A DNA stretch of 33,823 bases from Winogradskyella pacifica (GCF_013403915.1 NZ_JABFDI010000025.1:1-33823); one strand, 5' to 3'; counted from the stretch's first letter, positions 15,844 to 24,325 are shown. Numbers and translations: made by a program. The notes: a model not told the origin generated them from the sequence alone.

Positions 15844-16989
15844 TTACACTTTAAAAGTTCTATTTTTCCATTCATAAGATTTAAAGAACGAAAGAAAAAC
15901 AATGCTTACACAAAAAAATGGATAGATAATACTCGAAAATAAATAAGACACAAGAAGGTTATCTTGTTTAAAAAAGCGTGCTGTTTTAAATAGCAATAAG
16001 AAGTCTATACTCCCTTTAATAATAAATAATGCCAAAGCGATTTTCAGTGTTATAATATTGAAATAAACGGCAGGTAGCAGTCCTAAACAAACCAAATTCC
16101 CTAATAAAACGACCAATCCAATTGATTTAGTAAACCAGTTCTTATTTTGGCTTGTTTTTGAAGCCCAACGTAGACGTTGCTGTATTAAATCTTTAGTGCT
16201 TTGGGCAGGGTTTGTAGTGACGATTGCGTTACGAGATTTTAAATAGTGCACACTCTCTGCATCGTGTGCTGTGAGTTTTTCAAGAAGAAATATATCGTCA
16301 CCACTGGCGATAGTGTCGTTGCCTTCAAAACCTCTGACAGAAATAAATAGGGACTTACGATAAGCGAAATTAGCACCATTGCACATCAAAGGTTTCTTAA
16401 TACCAAAACTACCAATAGTCGCACCTTGTAAGCTTAAAAAATCTAAGGTTTGAAAACGATTAAGAAACGTCATTTTCCCATGATACGTCACTGGAGCAAC
16501 GATACAATTGGAATTTTTTAATTGAATGCATTCATCAAAAGTATCGAGCCAATATTTAGGTAAAATACAATCGGCATCGGTAGTTACAATCCAATCATAT
16601 TTTGAAACTTTTATAGCAGACGTTATCGCGTCTTTTTTTGGTGAGTTTGAAATTCTCTTATTTTTAATAATTTGAATATTGCCAAATCGACTATCCTTTT
16701 TGCTTGATGTACCGAGAATATTTTCTATAATCGCAACCGAATCATCTTCAGAATCATCATCAACCAAAATAACTTCGAACATCGGTTTTGGATAATTCAA
16801 TTTTGAAATAGAATTTAATAATTTGGGGAGGTTTTTGGCTTCATTTCTAAACGGAACGATCACTGAGAATTTCGTTTTATGCGATAAATCTTGTACTCTA
16901 AAATCATCAACCTTATCAAAGCCATAGCTCAACCAACCTATAATAAGTAGATATATAATGATGATAAAAATGAATAAAAATGAGAGCAT
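15844..16989 (-). CDS. Membrane-bound family 2 glycosyltransferase
   Basis: 381 residues. One N-terminal TM helix (about 3-20), then a GT-A domain: SVIVPFRNEAKNLPKLLNSI, the VILVDDDSEDDS segment that binds nucleotide-sugar, the DxD-type motif TTDADC, the acceptor-side GDDIFLLEKL, and the (Q/R)xxRW-type motif QQRLRWASK typical of processive enzymes. Three TM helices close the C-terminus. It probably transfers a sugar to a lipid or polysaccharide at the inner membrane. The start overlaps the stop of the flippase-like gene (TAATG), so both are probably made together. Confidence 0.88.
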   Translation of the reverse strand: MLSFLFIFIIIIYLLIIGWLSYGFDKVDDFRVQDLSHKTKFSVIVPFRNEAKNLPKLLNSISKLNYPKPMFEVILVDDDSEDDSVAIIENILGTSSKKDSRFGNIQIIKNKRISNSPKKDAITSAIKVSKYDWIVTTDADCILPKYWLDTFDECIQLKNSNCIVAPVTYHGKMTFLNRFQTLDFLSLQGATIGSFGIKKPLMCNGANFAYRKSLFISVRGFEGNDTIASGDDIFLLEKLTAHDAESVHYLKSRNAIVTTNPAQSTKDLIQQRLRWASKTSQNKNWFTKSIGLVVLLGNLVCLGLLPAVYFNIITLKIALALFIIKGSIDFLLLFKTARFFKQDNLLVSYLFSSIIYPFFCVSIVFLSFFKSYEWKNRTFKV

Positions 16990-17957
16990 TATTCTATTGG
17001 TTTTGGAAGTTTAAAGTTAAGCACAAAATAACTTCCAAAGATACTCGGAATTACAAAATTAAGCAGCCACATTAAGGTTGTCGTAGATAAAACAATAAAC
17101 TCATTTACATCTAGGTAACTAAACAAAAACATAGCGATGCTGCCTTTTACTACCACATCAAAAATTGAAATAGTGGGCACAATCGAAGCTAGTACATACA
17201 TACTCGTTATTACAATCATGGCATCAACATAGCTGATGGTAACACCAAAGACCGACAGCAAATAATAAAACTGAAATGAAAATATAAGATATCGAATTAA
17301 AGACAATGACAGATTTAAGCCATGTGTTTTCAAAGGAATGGATTTAATAAAATCGATTATAAAAACGAGTGAAAACCCTTTTATTTTAGACCGTTTTTGG
17401 GTCATTACATAGAAAATAACCAATCCAATCAATAAAATAATGGCTCCAATACCTACTGCTTTATTGTAGTTAATGCCAATGGGATAGCGATTGATAAAGA
17501 GAATGAAACCAATAGCACCCAAAACCATCGTTATGGTCATTTGTGCCATATTTCCTAAAAGGTTGAGTAGCACAATTTTTGTTCTAAATGTTTTGGTGTA
17601 GTAAATGGCTTTTGCTCCATAATCGCCAATACGATTTGGTGTTATTAAGGACGCTGTTAAACCTCCTAAACTTTGTTCTAATGCTGATTTAAAGGAAATA
17701 GGCCTTAAAATAGTAACGAGATGTTGCCATTTAAGAATTTCAAAAAACCAATTAGAACTGGTTAAAAGGATTAATATAAAGCTGTTTTGCAATGAAAAAA
17801 CGTCATTTTTATCCAAAAAAGCTACAAATTTGTTGAATTCTAAATTTTCGTTTTGAACAATTTTAGAATACATAAAACAAAATGCACCAACAACAATACT
17901 CAACTTAATAAGCACAAATAAGAATTGTTTAATTTTGTGAGGTACATTGTAACGCAT
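16989..17957 (-). CDS. UPF0104/LPG-synthase-type transmembrane protein
   Basis: 322 residues with about seven or eight TM helices. The pattern fits the lysylphosphatidylglycerol synthase transmembrane family (AglD/MprF-N related): an early LEILKW-type segment (FFEILKWQHL), the conserved core SLGGLTASLITPNRIGDYGA, and a late segment with Pro-rich TM turns (ASIVPTISIFDVVVKGS). There is no aminoacyl-transferase domain, so it is not a full MprF. Members are thought to be lipid flippases or glycolipid partners. The coupled glycosyltransferase gene supports a role in envelope glycolipid synthesis. Confidence 0.85.
   Translation of the reverse strand: MRYNVPHKIKQFLFVLIKLSIVVGAFCFMYSKIVQNENLEFNKFVAFLDKNDVFSLQNSFILILLTSSNWFFEILKWQHLVTILRPISFKSALEQSLGGLTASLITPNRIGDYGAKAIYYTKTFRTKIVLLNLLGNMAQMTITMVLGAIGFILFINRYPIGINYNKAVGIGAIILLIGLVIFYVMTQKRSKIKGFSLVFIIDFIKSIPLKTHGLNLSLSLIRYLIFSFQFYYLLSVFGVTISYVDAMIVITSMYVLASIVPTISIFDVVVKGSIAMFLFSYLDVNEFIVLSTTTLMWLLNFVIPSIFGSYFVLNFKLPKPIE
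17930..17937 (+). promoter_or_regulatory. -7 box (TAATTTTG) inside the 5' end of the divergent gene
   Basis: TAATTTTG fits TAnnTTTG and lies 47 bp before the ATG of the outer-membrane protein gene, within the first codons of the divergent UPF0104 gene. No TTG at 17-23 bp upstream was found, so support is modest. Confidence 0.35.
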
Positions 17958-17984
17958 ACTACAAATAAAATCAAAAACTTACAG

Positions 17985-18623
17985 ATGCAATACTATTTTA
18001 AACAATACCTTTTCGTTTTTATTATCGTTTTTATAACGTTTAATAGTCAGGCGCAATTAAAGGACACTGCGAAGTGGAAAGCTCTTTTTGCTGTTGGTCT
18101 TAATTATCCAACAACAGATGGATTTGTAAAAAGTTCTTATGCGAAGCCTGTGAATTTTCCAACAATTAATTTAGGGATTCAACATAAGCTAACACCGCAA
18201 TACGGAGTAAAATTAGATTTTGGTTTTAATCGTTTTAAGAATGCTGATGACACACCAGAATTTAAAATAAATTATACAAGAATTAATGCGCAGTTTATCT
18301 ATGATCCTACAGCATATCTTACGTTTCTGCCAATGCGGTTACGTACGGTTGCACATGCAGGTCCTGGAATGTCTTTTGTAAAACCATTAGGAACATTGGG
18401 AGATAATAAACAGACTTTTGTAAACCTTTTAGCGGGTTTAGAAGTGCATTACGCAATTAATGAAAAAGTCTCAGTGTACACCGATGTTTCTTATATCTAT
18501 GGTTTAACGTCTCTAGAAGATTATAATCCTGTTTTAAATGGTTTAGGTGCTTTTAATGGTAGTGTTTTTAACCTTACCTTTGGCTTGGCAGTCGCGTTAG
18601 ATGGTTGCCGATACTGTAATTAA
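17985..18623 (+). CDS. Outer-membrane beta-barrel protein
   Basis: The start at 17985 gives 212 residues and a proper signal peptide (MQYYFKQYLFVFIIVFITFN, ending SQAQ). A longer in-frame start at 17925 would overlap the divergent gene and bury the signal peptide, so it is rejected. The mature chain alternates polar and hydrophobic residues with Gly/aromatic strand ends (NLGIQHKLTPQYGVKLDFGF, VSVYTDVSYIYGL, FNLTFGLAVAL), as in small OmpA/OprF-N type barrels of about eight strands. No OmpA peptidoglycan-binding domain. It ends 4 bp before ruvC and heads the gene run. Confidence 0.8.
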   Translation: MQYYFKQYLFVFIIVFITFNSQAQLKDTAKWKALFAVGLNYPTTDGFVKSSYAKPVNFPTINLGIQHKLTPQYGVKLDFGFNRFKNADDTPEFKINYTRINAQFIYDPTAYLTFLPMRLRTVAHAGPGMSFVKPLGTLGDNKQTFVNLLAGLEVHYAINEKVSVYTDVSYIYGLTSLEDYNPVLNGLGAFNGSVFNLTFGLAVALDGCRYCN

Positions 18624-18627
18624 AAGC

Positions 18628-19182
18628 ATGAGTAAAGAAAAAATTATTTTAGGTATTGATCCTGGTACTACAATTATGGGGTTTGGACTCATAAAAATTG
18701 TAGGTAAAAAAATGGAATTTTTACAGTTGAATGAACTCATGCTAAAAAAGTATGATGATCATTATCTAAAACTTAAACTTATTTTTGAACGTACTATAGA
18801 ACTCATCGATACGTATCATCCAGATGAAATTGCAATTGAAGCTCCGTTTTTTGGTAAAAATGTACAGAGTATGCTCAAATTGGGACGCGCACAAGGGGTT
18901 GCTATGGCAGCCGGTTTGTCTCGCGAAGTGCCGATTACAGAATACGCTCCTAAAAAAATTAAAATGGCTATCACCGGAAATGGAAATGCCAGTAAAGAGC
19001 AAGTTGCTAAAATGTTACAAAGCATGTTAGGGCTTAAAACAATTCCTAAGAATTTAGATTCTATGGATGGTTTGGCGGCTGCCGTTTGTCATTTTTATAA
19101 TGAAGGCAGAGTTGAGGTTGGTAAGAGTTATTCTGGCTGGTCTGCTTTTGTGAAACAGAATGAAGGTCGCGTTAAGAAGTAA
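18628..19182 (+). CDS. ruvC: Holliday junction endonuclease RuvC
   Basis: 184 residues from the ATG at 18628; the frame extends upstream to 18601, but that would overlap the preceding gene and put extra residues before the canonical N-terminus. RuvC motifs are intact: ILGIDPGTTIMGFG with the first catalytic Asp, IAIEAPFFGKN with the catalytic Glu, the basic segment YAPKKIKMAITGNGNASKEQ, and DSMDGLAAAVCH carrying the last two acidic residues. It resolves Holliday junctions with RuvAB; ruvA and ruvB are not in the window. Confidence 0.97.
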   Translation: MSKEKIILGIDPGTTIMGFGLIKIVGKKMEFLQLNELMLKKYDDHYLKLKLIFERTIELIDTYHPDEIAIEAPFFGKNVQSMLKLGRAQGVAMAAGLSREVPITEYAPKKIKMAITGNGNASKEQVAKMLQSMLGLKTIPKNLDSMDGLAAAVCHFYNEGRVEVGKSYSGWSAFVKQNEGRVKK

Positions 19183-19219
19183 ACAGTTTGCTGTCTCAGT
19201 ATGCAGTTAAAAATAGTAA
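19183..19219. repeat. Degenerate heptad repeats (AGTnnnn) after ruvC
   Basis: The 37-bp gap reads as imperfect 7-bp units beginning AGT or TGT: AGTAAAC, AGTTTGC, TGTCTC, AGTATGC, AGTTAAA, then AGTAAA. The reverse complement has ACTGnnn units, the same word found in the next gap on the plus strand. Thus the gene at 19220-19582 is flanked by related repeats in opposite orientation. Confidence 0.45.
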
Positions 19220-19582
19220 ATGAGAATCATTATTTTACTTTTAATAGTCAGTCAGTCGTTTTTGAGTTTTAGCCAAGGGCAGGTTGAAATGAATGATATT
19301 GCCCATGATAACTATTACCAATCTCAGAAAATAAAAGATTCATTAGTCATTGAATTGAAACATATAAATAGTAAGGATTCCACGTTTATAGTCGCTTTAG
19401 ATACTTCTGAGAAACTTTGGGATCTATTTATCGATGAACAATTTAAACTGAAATTTCCAGCTTACGAATCGTGGGAAACTAGACGAGAAACTTATGGAAG
19501 TCAATTTGATATGCTTTATTTTAATTTCATAAAAATGTATTGTGATTTAAGAATTTCAATGTTATATGATTTGTTTGAATAA
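19220..19582 (+). CDS. Small secreted protein, LprI (DUF1311)-like
   Basis: 120 residues with a signal peptide (1-19, ending SFSQ). The layout recalls LprI-type lysozyme-inhibitor domains: a helix ending in a LDTSEKLWDLFIDEQ segment (family: aQ.xW..fR), then a Gly-Ser (YGSQFD) and a final helix with Cys and an RI-x-x-L ending (YCDLRISMLYDLF). Several usual Cys residues are missing, so membership is tentative. It sits between ruvC and hemW with gaps of 37 and 56 bp, both made of heptad repeats. Confidence 0.7.
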   Translation: MRIIILLLIVSQSFLSFSQGQVEMNDIAHDNYYQSQKIKDSLVIELKHINSKDSTFIVALDTSEKLWDLFIDEQFKLKFPAYESWETRRETYGSQFDMLYFNFIKMYCDLRISMLYDLFE

Positions 19583-19599
19583 TAAGAAAAATTTGAGTG

Positions 19600-19638
19600 C
19601 AACCGACTGCAAACTGCGACTGAATACTAAAAACTAAA
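19600..19638. repeat. Degenerate heptad repeats (ACTGnnn) before hemW
   Basis: Just upstream of the hemW ATG the plus strand reads ACTGCAA, ACTGCG, ACTGAAT, ACTAAAA, ACTAAAA. These are about five imperfect 7-bp units in the opposite orientation to the ones after ruvC. Confidence 0.5.
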
Positions 19639-20766
19639 ATGAGCGGCATCTACATCCACATACCATTTTGCAAGCAAGCGTGTCATTATTGCGACTTTCA
19701 TTTTTCGACATCCATGAAGAAAAAGGGGGATCTTATTACTGCCTTAGCTAAAGAATTGGAACTCAGAAAAGATGAATTCAAAAATACAGTAGTTGAAACC
19801 ATCTATTTTGGAGGAGGAACACCTAGTTTGTTAAGCAATAAAGAATTAGAGTTTTTAATAGAGGCGGTGTATGAAATGTATCAAGTTTCAGACCACCCCG
19901 AAATTACGCTTGAAGCCAATCCGGATGATTTATCTCAAGAACGCATCATAGAGCTCTCTAAAAGTCCAATCAATAGGCTATCTATCGGTATTCAATCATT
20001 CTTTGAAAATGATTTAAAACTGATGAATCGTGCACACAATGCCAATGAAGCAAAATCGTGTTTAGAAGAAGCAACTAAGCATTTCGACAATATTTCTTTA
20101 GATTTAATTTACGGCATACCAGGGGCTTCAAATGCGCAATGGTTGGCAAATATAGAAATGGCTTTAAGTTTTGGAGTGCCTCATATTTCGAGTTATGCTT
20201 TAACCGTTGAGCCTAAAACAGCTTTAGCATCTTTCATTAAAAAAGGTATTATTGATAATGTTGACGATGAGCAAGCACATGATCAATTTCATATATTGAA
20301 AGACAAATTGGAGACTTCAGGATTTGTGCATTATGAACTGTCTAATTTTGGAAAAAACGGTTATTTTAGTAAAAACAATTCAGCCTATTGGCAAGGGAAA
20401 TCCTATTTGGGAATTGGACCTTCCGCACATTCGTTTAATGGAAAACAACGCGGTTGGAATGTGAGTAATAATGCGAAATATATAAAGTCAATTGAGCAAA
20501 ATGAACTACCCATAGAAATTGAAACCTTAACACATACAGATCAATACAACGAGTATGTAATGACGGGTTTGCGAACTATTTGGGGAGTGTCATTAGATAG
20601 GGTTCAAACTGATTTCGGTATGGATTTTAAAGATTATCTAATAGAGCAATCAGAAATTTTTATAAATCAACAATTATTGTATATTGATGATAAGCATGTA
20701 CGGGTCACAAAGAAGGGACAATTTTTATGTGATGGTATTGCTTCAGAACTTTTTAAACTTAATTAA
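19639..20766 (+). CDS. hemW: Radical SAM heme chaperone HemW
   Basis: 375 residues, normal length. The N-terminus IYIHIPFCKQACHYCDF has the radical-SAM CxxxCxxC cluster (C11, C15, C18), followed by the SAM-binding FGGGTPSLL, NPDD, and the RLSIGIQSFFENDLKLMNRAH segment specific to the HemN/HemW group. The HemN C-terminal domain follows (YVMTGLRTIWGVSLD). HemW has the cysteine-type motif CxxxCxxC without the extra CPYAC context of HemN, so it is a heme chaperone and not coproporphyrinogen dehydrogenase. Confidence 0.95.
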   Translation: MSGIYIHIPFCKQACHYCDFHFSTSMKKKGDLITALAKELELRKDEFKNTVVETIYFGGGTPSLLSNKELEFLIEAVYEMYQVSDHPEITLEANPDDLSQERIIELSKSPINRLSIGIQSFFENDLKLMNRAHNANEAKSCLEEATKHFDNISLDLIYGIPGASNAQWLANIEMALSFGVPHISSYALTVEPKTALASFIKKGIIDNVDDEQAHDQFHILKDKLETSGFVHYELSNFGKNGYFSKNNSAYWQGKSYLGIGPSAHSFNGKQRGWNVSNNAKYIKSIEQNELPIEIETLTHTDQYNEYVMTGLRTIWGVSLDRVQTDFGMDFKDYLIEQSEIFINQQLLYIDDKHVRVTKKGQFLCDGIASELFKLN

Positions 20767-20768
20767 AT

Positions 20769-21518
20769 TTGATAGCAACAATACAATACAAATCGAGAAA
20801 ATTAAAAATAGATTTATCTCTACCTTTAGATCTTTCAATTCCTATTACAGGAAAATCGACTAATGTTAATGCCTGGTATTTAGATCCACCAAAAATAACA
20901 CCTGAGGTTATGGACGGTGAAATAATTAGCGTTGCTAATGGAGCGGTTGTAAATTTTAATACTATAAGTTTTAATCCGCACTCACATGGTACACATACGG
21001 AGACCGTTGGTCATATCACAGAAGAAATGTATTCTATAAATCAGCATCTAAAACAGTTTTTCTTTTTGGCTGAGGTGGTAACTGTGGCACCAGAAAAACT
21101 AGGTGATGATTATGTAATTTCGAGAAAGCAATTACAGTTTGCCTTAGGAAATAAAAAACGCGATGCCATTGTTATTAGGACGATGCCAAATACGCGAGAG
21201 AAATTTTCTAGACAATACTCAAATACCAATCCAACGTATTTATTAGAGGATGCTGCAGATTATCTAAAAAATAAAGACATTAAGCATCTACTTATCGATT
21301 TGCCAAGTGTAGATAAGGAGCAAGACGGCGGAGACTTATTAGCACATAATGCGTTTTGGAATACAAGTGGAAAATTACGTTTAGATGCTACAATAACAGA
21401 GTTTATCTATGTGTCTAATAAAATTAAAGACGGTAAGTATATGCTTAACCTTCAAATTGCTCCATTTGAGAATGATGCAAGTCCGAGTAAACCAATTTTA
21501 TATAAAATAATAGGGTAA
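20769..21518 (+). CDS. Cyclase family protein (kynurenine formamidase-like)
   Basis: 249 residues. The metal-binding motif SHGTHTETVGH corresponds to the family's HxGTHxDxPxH. The opening strand KLKIDLSLPLDLSIPI and the later DLPSVDKEQDGGDLLAHNAF segment are also typical of the cyclase/KynB superfamily, which hydrolyses amide or lactone bonds with Zn or Mn. The exact substrate is not predictable: no other kynurenine genes are present. The first codon is TTG at 20769, 2 bp after hemW stops; no ATG lies upstream in frame without entering hemW. Confidence 0.85.
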   Translation: MIATIQYKSRKLKIDLSLPLDLSIPITGKSTNVNAWYLDPPKITPEVMDGEIISVANGAVVNFNTISFNPHSHGTHTETVGHITEEMYSINQHLKQFFFLAEVVTVAPEKLGDDYVISRKQLQFALGNKKRDAIVIRTMPNTREKFSRQYSNTNPTYLLEDAADYLKNKDIKHLLIDLPSVDKEQDGGDLLAHNAFWNTSGKLRLDATITEFIYVSNKIKDGKYMLNLQIAPFENDASPSKPILYKIIG

Positions 21519-21564
21519 TTACATGTGACAATACGCTAATGTTAGTGTCATATATTTAAAGCAT

Positions 21565-22176
21565 ATGGAAACATTTTTTATAATCATCATTAGTATTCTG
21601 GTCACTTTAGGGTTAGTAACCCTCTATGAACATTGGAAAACCAAGAAAGTGGCCAATGAGCAATCCATATTGCTTTTAGACAAAATAAAACGTGTCTGTA
21701 AGTTTGTAACGGTAGAAGGTGATTTTGCTGAAATTTACCATTATGAGGATGTAAAAGCGAAGTTTCTAAAATTGATATCTAGTCGAAAAAAGGCCTTAGT
21801 TGTGATTAAAGCAAAAGCACATGTGGGATTTGATTTGAGTAAAATTGAAATGAGTTCAAATGCTAAAACAAAAACCGTAGTATTATCTCACTTTCCGCAA
21901 CCTGAAGTACTTTCTATTGAAAGTGATATTAATTATTACGACAAAAAAGACGGTATGTTTAATCGTTTTGAGGCTGCAGATCTAACGGATTTACATACCA
22001 AAGCAAAAGCTCATATTATGGATAAAGTTCCAGAAAGTGGTTTATATACTATTGCTAAGCAAGAAGCTTTAGAAGCCATTCATCTTATTGAAAACCTAGT
22101 AGAAACGATAGGTTGGACATTAGATTATTCAGCGTTGAAGATAGAAGGAGGAGACGATAAGAAATTGTTGAAATGA
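21565..22176 (+). CDS. DUF4230 family membrane-anchored protein
   Basis: 203 residues. One N-terminal TM helix (about 3-20, FFIIIISILVTLGLVTLYEH) is followed by a soluble domain with the DUF4230 features: KRVCKFVTVEGDFAEIYHYED near the start, the alternating strand KKALVVIKAKAHVGFDLSKI, and the C-terminal helix AKQEALEAIHLIENLVETIGW. The function of the family is unknown. The stop overlaps the start of the next gene by 4 bp (ATGA), so translation is coupled. Confidence 0.87.
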   Translation: METFFIIIISILVTLGLVTLYEHWKTKKVANEQSILLLDKIKRVCKFVTVEGDFAEIYHYEDVKAKFLKLISSRKKALVVIKAKAHVGFDLSKIEMSSNAKTKTVVLSHFPQPEVLSIESDINYYDKKDGMFNRFEAADLTDLHTKAKAHIMDKVPESGLYTIAKQEALEAIHLIENLVETIGWTLDYSALKIEGGDDKKLLK

Positions 22177-22535
22177 ACATAGAAGATTACAGAAACTATT
22201 GTTTAAGCAAAAAAGCGGTTACCGAACATTTTCCTTTTGATAACGATACTCTTGTGTTTAAAATCTGTAATAAAATGTTTGCTTTAGCCTCGTTAAAGCA
22301 ATGGGAAAAGGGGGACGCTTTTATTAATTTAAAATGCGATCCTGAATATGCTCAAGAATTGCGAGCAGAATACGACAGTATAAAACCTGGTTATCACATG
22401 CATAAACAACAATGGAATAGTGTTTATGTACAAAAAGGGGAACTCACACAACAACTTATTAAAGAGTTAATAGACCATTCTTACGAGATGGTTGTAAAAG
22501 GCTTATCTAAAAAACTACGAGAAAGTCTGAATTAA
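22173..22535 (+). CDS. MmcQ/YjbR family protein
   Basis: 120 residues, typical of the family. It shows the YjbR/CyaY-like double-wing pattern: EDYRNYCLSKKAVTEHFPFD, then LVFKICNKMFALASL, INLKCDPEYAQELRAEYDSI, and the conserved GYHMHKQQWNSVYV. Members are annotated as possible DNA-binding proteins, but the biochemical role is not settled. It overlaps the DUF4230 gene and precedes the PhnA-like gene by 29 bp. Confidence 0.92.
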   Translation: MNIEDYRNYCLSKKAVTEHFPFDNDTLVFKICNKMFALASLKQWEKGDAFINLKCDPEYAQELRAEYDSIKPGYHMHKQQWNSVYVQKGELTQQLIKELIDHSYEMVVKGLSKKLRESLN

Positions 22536-22564
22536 TTTTACATTTGCACAATACTATATTTATT

Positions 22565-23140
22565 ATGTCATTAGAAAGAGAACTACAAAAGCGCAGTGGC
22601 TCCAAATGTGAGCTTTGCGGCAACGAGGAAAAATTATCTGTTTACACCGTATCGGATATTAAAGAAAACGAATTGAAAACAGTTCTATATGCATGTAATG
22701 TGTGTACAGAACAAATGAACGATGCAGATGCTATAGATCCTAACCATTGGAGATGTCTTAATGATAGTATGTGGAGTGAACATGAAGCTGTGAAAATTAT
22801 GGCTTGGAGAATGCTTAATAGAATTAAGGACGACTGGACTCAGGATTTATTAGGCATGATGTACATGGAAGAAGAAACCTTAGAATTGGCTAAAGCTTCT
22901 GGTGATGGTGAAGATGAGGAAAATAAACTGATTCACAGAGATGTGAACGGTGTGATTTTAGAGCATGGTGATTCTGTTGTGCTAATTAAAGATCTTAAAG
23001 TCAAAGGGTCTAGTATGGTTGCTAAACAAGGTACTGCTGTTAGGAATATAAGACTAGACCATGAAAATGAAACCTATATTGAAGGTCGAGTAGATGGACA
23101 ACAAATTGTCATTATTACCGAATATGTAAAGAAAACTTAA
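22565..23140 (+). CDS. PhnA-like zinc-ribbon protein
   Basis: 191 residues from the ATG at 22565; the frame is open upstream from 22544, but MSLERELQKRSG is the standard PhnA start. The N-terminal zinc ribbon has CELCG and CNVC pairs (C-x2-C, twice). The C-terminal PhnA domain contains DVNGVILEHGDSVVLIKDLKVKG and a KQGTAVRNIRL segment, which is the SH3-like part. Despite the name, such proteins are not shown to be phosphonate enzymes here. It is the last gene before a terminator. Confidence 0.88.
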   Translation: MSLERELQKRSGSKCELCGNEEKLSVYTVSDIKENELKTVLYACNVCTEQMNDADAIDPNHWRCLNDSMWSEHEAVKIMAWRMLNRIKDDWTQDLLGMMYMEEETLELAKASGDGEDEENKLIHRDVNGVILEHGDSVVLIKDLKVKGSSMVAKQGTAVRNIRLDHENETYIEGRVDGQQIVIITEYVKKT

Positions 23141-23189
23141 AAATTTAGAGACTAAATTAAGTTCAAATTTATTGCTTAAAATAATTTCA

Positions 23190-23226
23190 AAAACCTGATT
23201 CTTAACTGATTCAGGTTTTATTTTTC
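23190..23226 (+). terminator. Terminator at the end of the ruvC-hemW-PhnA run
   Basis: AAAACCTGA (23190-23198) pairs with TCAGGTTTT (23211-23219), followed by ATTTTTCC. It lies 50 bp after the PhnA-like stop and ends the plus-strand run that starts with the outer-membrane protein gene. Confidence 0.8.
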
Positions 23227-23430
23227 CTACAAATGGATGATTTTAAAAGCTGTTGTTTGTCGAAAAAATGAGCATAATGCTTCGAATAGTCCATTCAAAC
23301 TTACTCTTTATCGAAAATGTATCAAAAGACCCACATATATATCCGATATTGAACACAATCCCTCTGATTAATGTATAAGGTATACTGATTAATAGCCTCA
23401 ATTAGTATGAACTTTTAAACACTATTTATT

Positions 23431-23745
23431 ATGGATTTACAGATTACAAACTACAACAATCGTTTTCAGATTAAAGGAACTTTAAACAAGTTAAATCTAA
23501 AAACTTTCAATGCTCAATTTTCTAATATATTCGATAAACTCGATGATGTCTTATTAGATATCGAACAGGTCAGTAGTATAGATAGAGCAGGAGTGATGGC
23601 CTTAGCAAAATTGCATAATGAATCTATTACAAAATCAAAACGATTATCAATAATAGGTTATGGATGTAAAGAGTTGTTTCAGCATTTTAAATCTGAAGAA
23701 CCAAAAGAAACTATGATCGCTGAAAATAGAGTTGTGGCAGCTTAA
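23431..23745 (+). CDS. STAS-domain protein without phospho-acceptor Ser
   Basis: 104 residues forming a single STAS (anti-sigma-antagonist) fold: NYNNRFQIKGTLNKLNLKTF, then DDVLLDIEQVSSIDRAGVMALAKLHN and the closing KRLSIIGYGCKELFQHF. In SpoIIAA-type antagonists the loop reads D-S-S/T-G and carries the phosphorylated Ser. Here it reads IDRAG, so the protein cannot be regulated in the usual way. No anti-sigma factor or partner phosphatase lies nearby, so the function is open. Confidence 0.85.
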   Translation: MDLQITNYNNRFQIKGTLNKLNLKTFNAQFSNIFDKLDDVLLDIEQVSSIDRAGVMALAKLHNESITKSKRLSIIGYGCKELFQHFKSEEPKETMIAENRVVAA

Positions 23746-23773
23746 GCCAAGAGAAATTCTATCAATATATAAA

Positions 23774-23835
23774 CAAAATGTTTCCTGAGTCTCTTAGATC
23801 ATAGGTGGATTTTTAGCAGGCATTTTGTTTTCTAT
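23774..23835 (+). terminator. Possible terminator after the STAS gene
   Basis: CAAAATG (23774-23780) pairs with CATTTTG (23821-23827), and CCTG (23784-23787) pairs with CAGG (23817-23820), leaving a long loop. TTTTC follows. The arms are AT-rich and the loop is large, so confidence is low. Confidence 0.4.
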
Positions 23836-23857
23836 TCTTGTGGGCTTGAGTTTTGTT

Positions 23858-24325
23858 TTAGCAAGACATGTCAGCTACAATTTTCCATTCTCCATGTATC
23901 TTTTTAAAGATAATGATGAAAACACCATTGGCATCTCCAACTTCGCGATTAAGATGGTATTCTCCCATGACCCAGTAATTATCTCCTTCAATTTTTGATA
24001 TATCATTAATTACAAATCTTAAAGTCCCACTTTCTGCTTTTGTTGGATATCCTTTTTTGTAATTGGCTAATGTTTGCTTCCATCCTTTGGTTAGGCCATT
24101 ACTTCCGTAGAATTTTAGTGAATCACTTTTCCAGTAGCCTTGCATAAAACCTTCTAAATCATGATTATTCCATGCGGCTTCTTGCTCTGCCATTACAAGG
24201 CGGATTCCAGCTTCAGCAAGTGCTGCAGAATCGCTATTTGTTGTTGTTTCTGTAGTGACGTCTGCCTTAATGCTAATACAGCTAAAAGCTAATAATGCCA
24301 ATGCAATGGCGACAATATGTTTCAT
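23858..24325 (-). CDS. SnoaL/DUF4440-like lipoprotein
   Basis: From the ATG at 24325 the protein has 155 residues and a lipoprotein signal (MKHIVAIALALLAFSC, lipobox AFSC). The open frame reaches 24376, but that start would place 17 residues before the signal peptide and is rejected. The mature part has the NTF2-like pattern AEQEAAWNNHDLEGFMQGYW, DSLKFYG, GWKQTLANYKKGYP and the closing FKKIHGEWKIVADMSC. It is a DUF4440/SnoaL-type domain of the small cone-shaped fold, with a ligand pocket but unknown role. It stands alone on the minus strand. Confidence 0.85.
   Translation of the reverse strand: MKHIVAIALALLAFSCISIKADVTTETTTNSDSAALAEAGIRLVMAEQEAAWNNHDLEGFMQGYWKSDSLKFYGSNGLTKGWKQTLANYKKGYPTKAESGTLRFVINDISKIEGDNYWVMGEYHLNREVGDANGVFIIIFKKIHGEWKIVADMSC

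Noticed and set aside
17925..17984. Upstream in-frame start for the outer-membrane protein
   Set aside because: It overlaps the divergent UPF0104 gene and puts 20 residues before a clean signal peptide. The ATG at 17985 is better.
18766..19030. Open frames on both strands inside ruvC
   Set aside because: They lie wholly within a gene with intact RuvC motifs and have no recognisable protein features of their own.
23431..23745. STAS protein as a classic SpoIIAA anti-sigma-factor antagonist
   Set aside because: The phospho-acceptor Ser is missing and no SpoIIAB-like kinase or sigma factor is encoded nearby.
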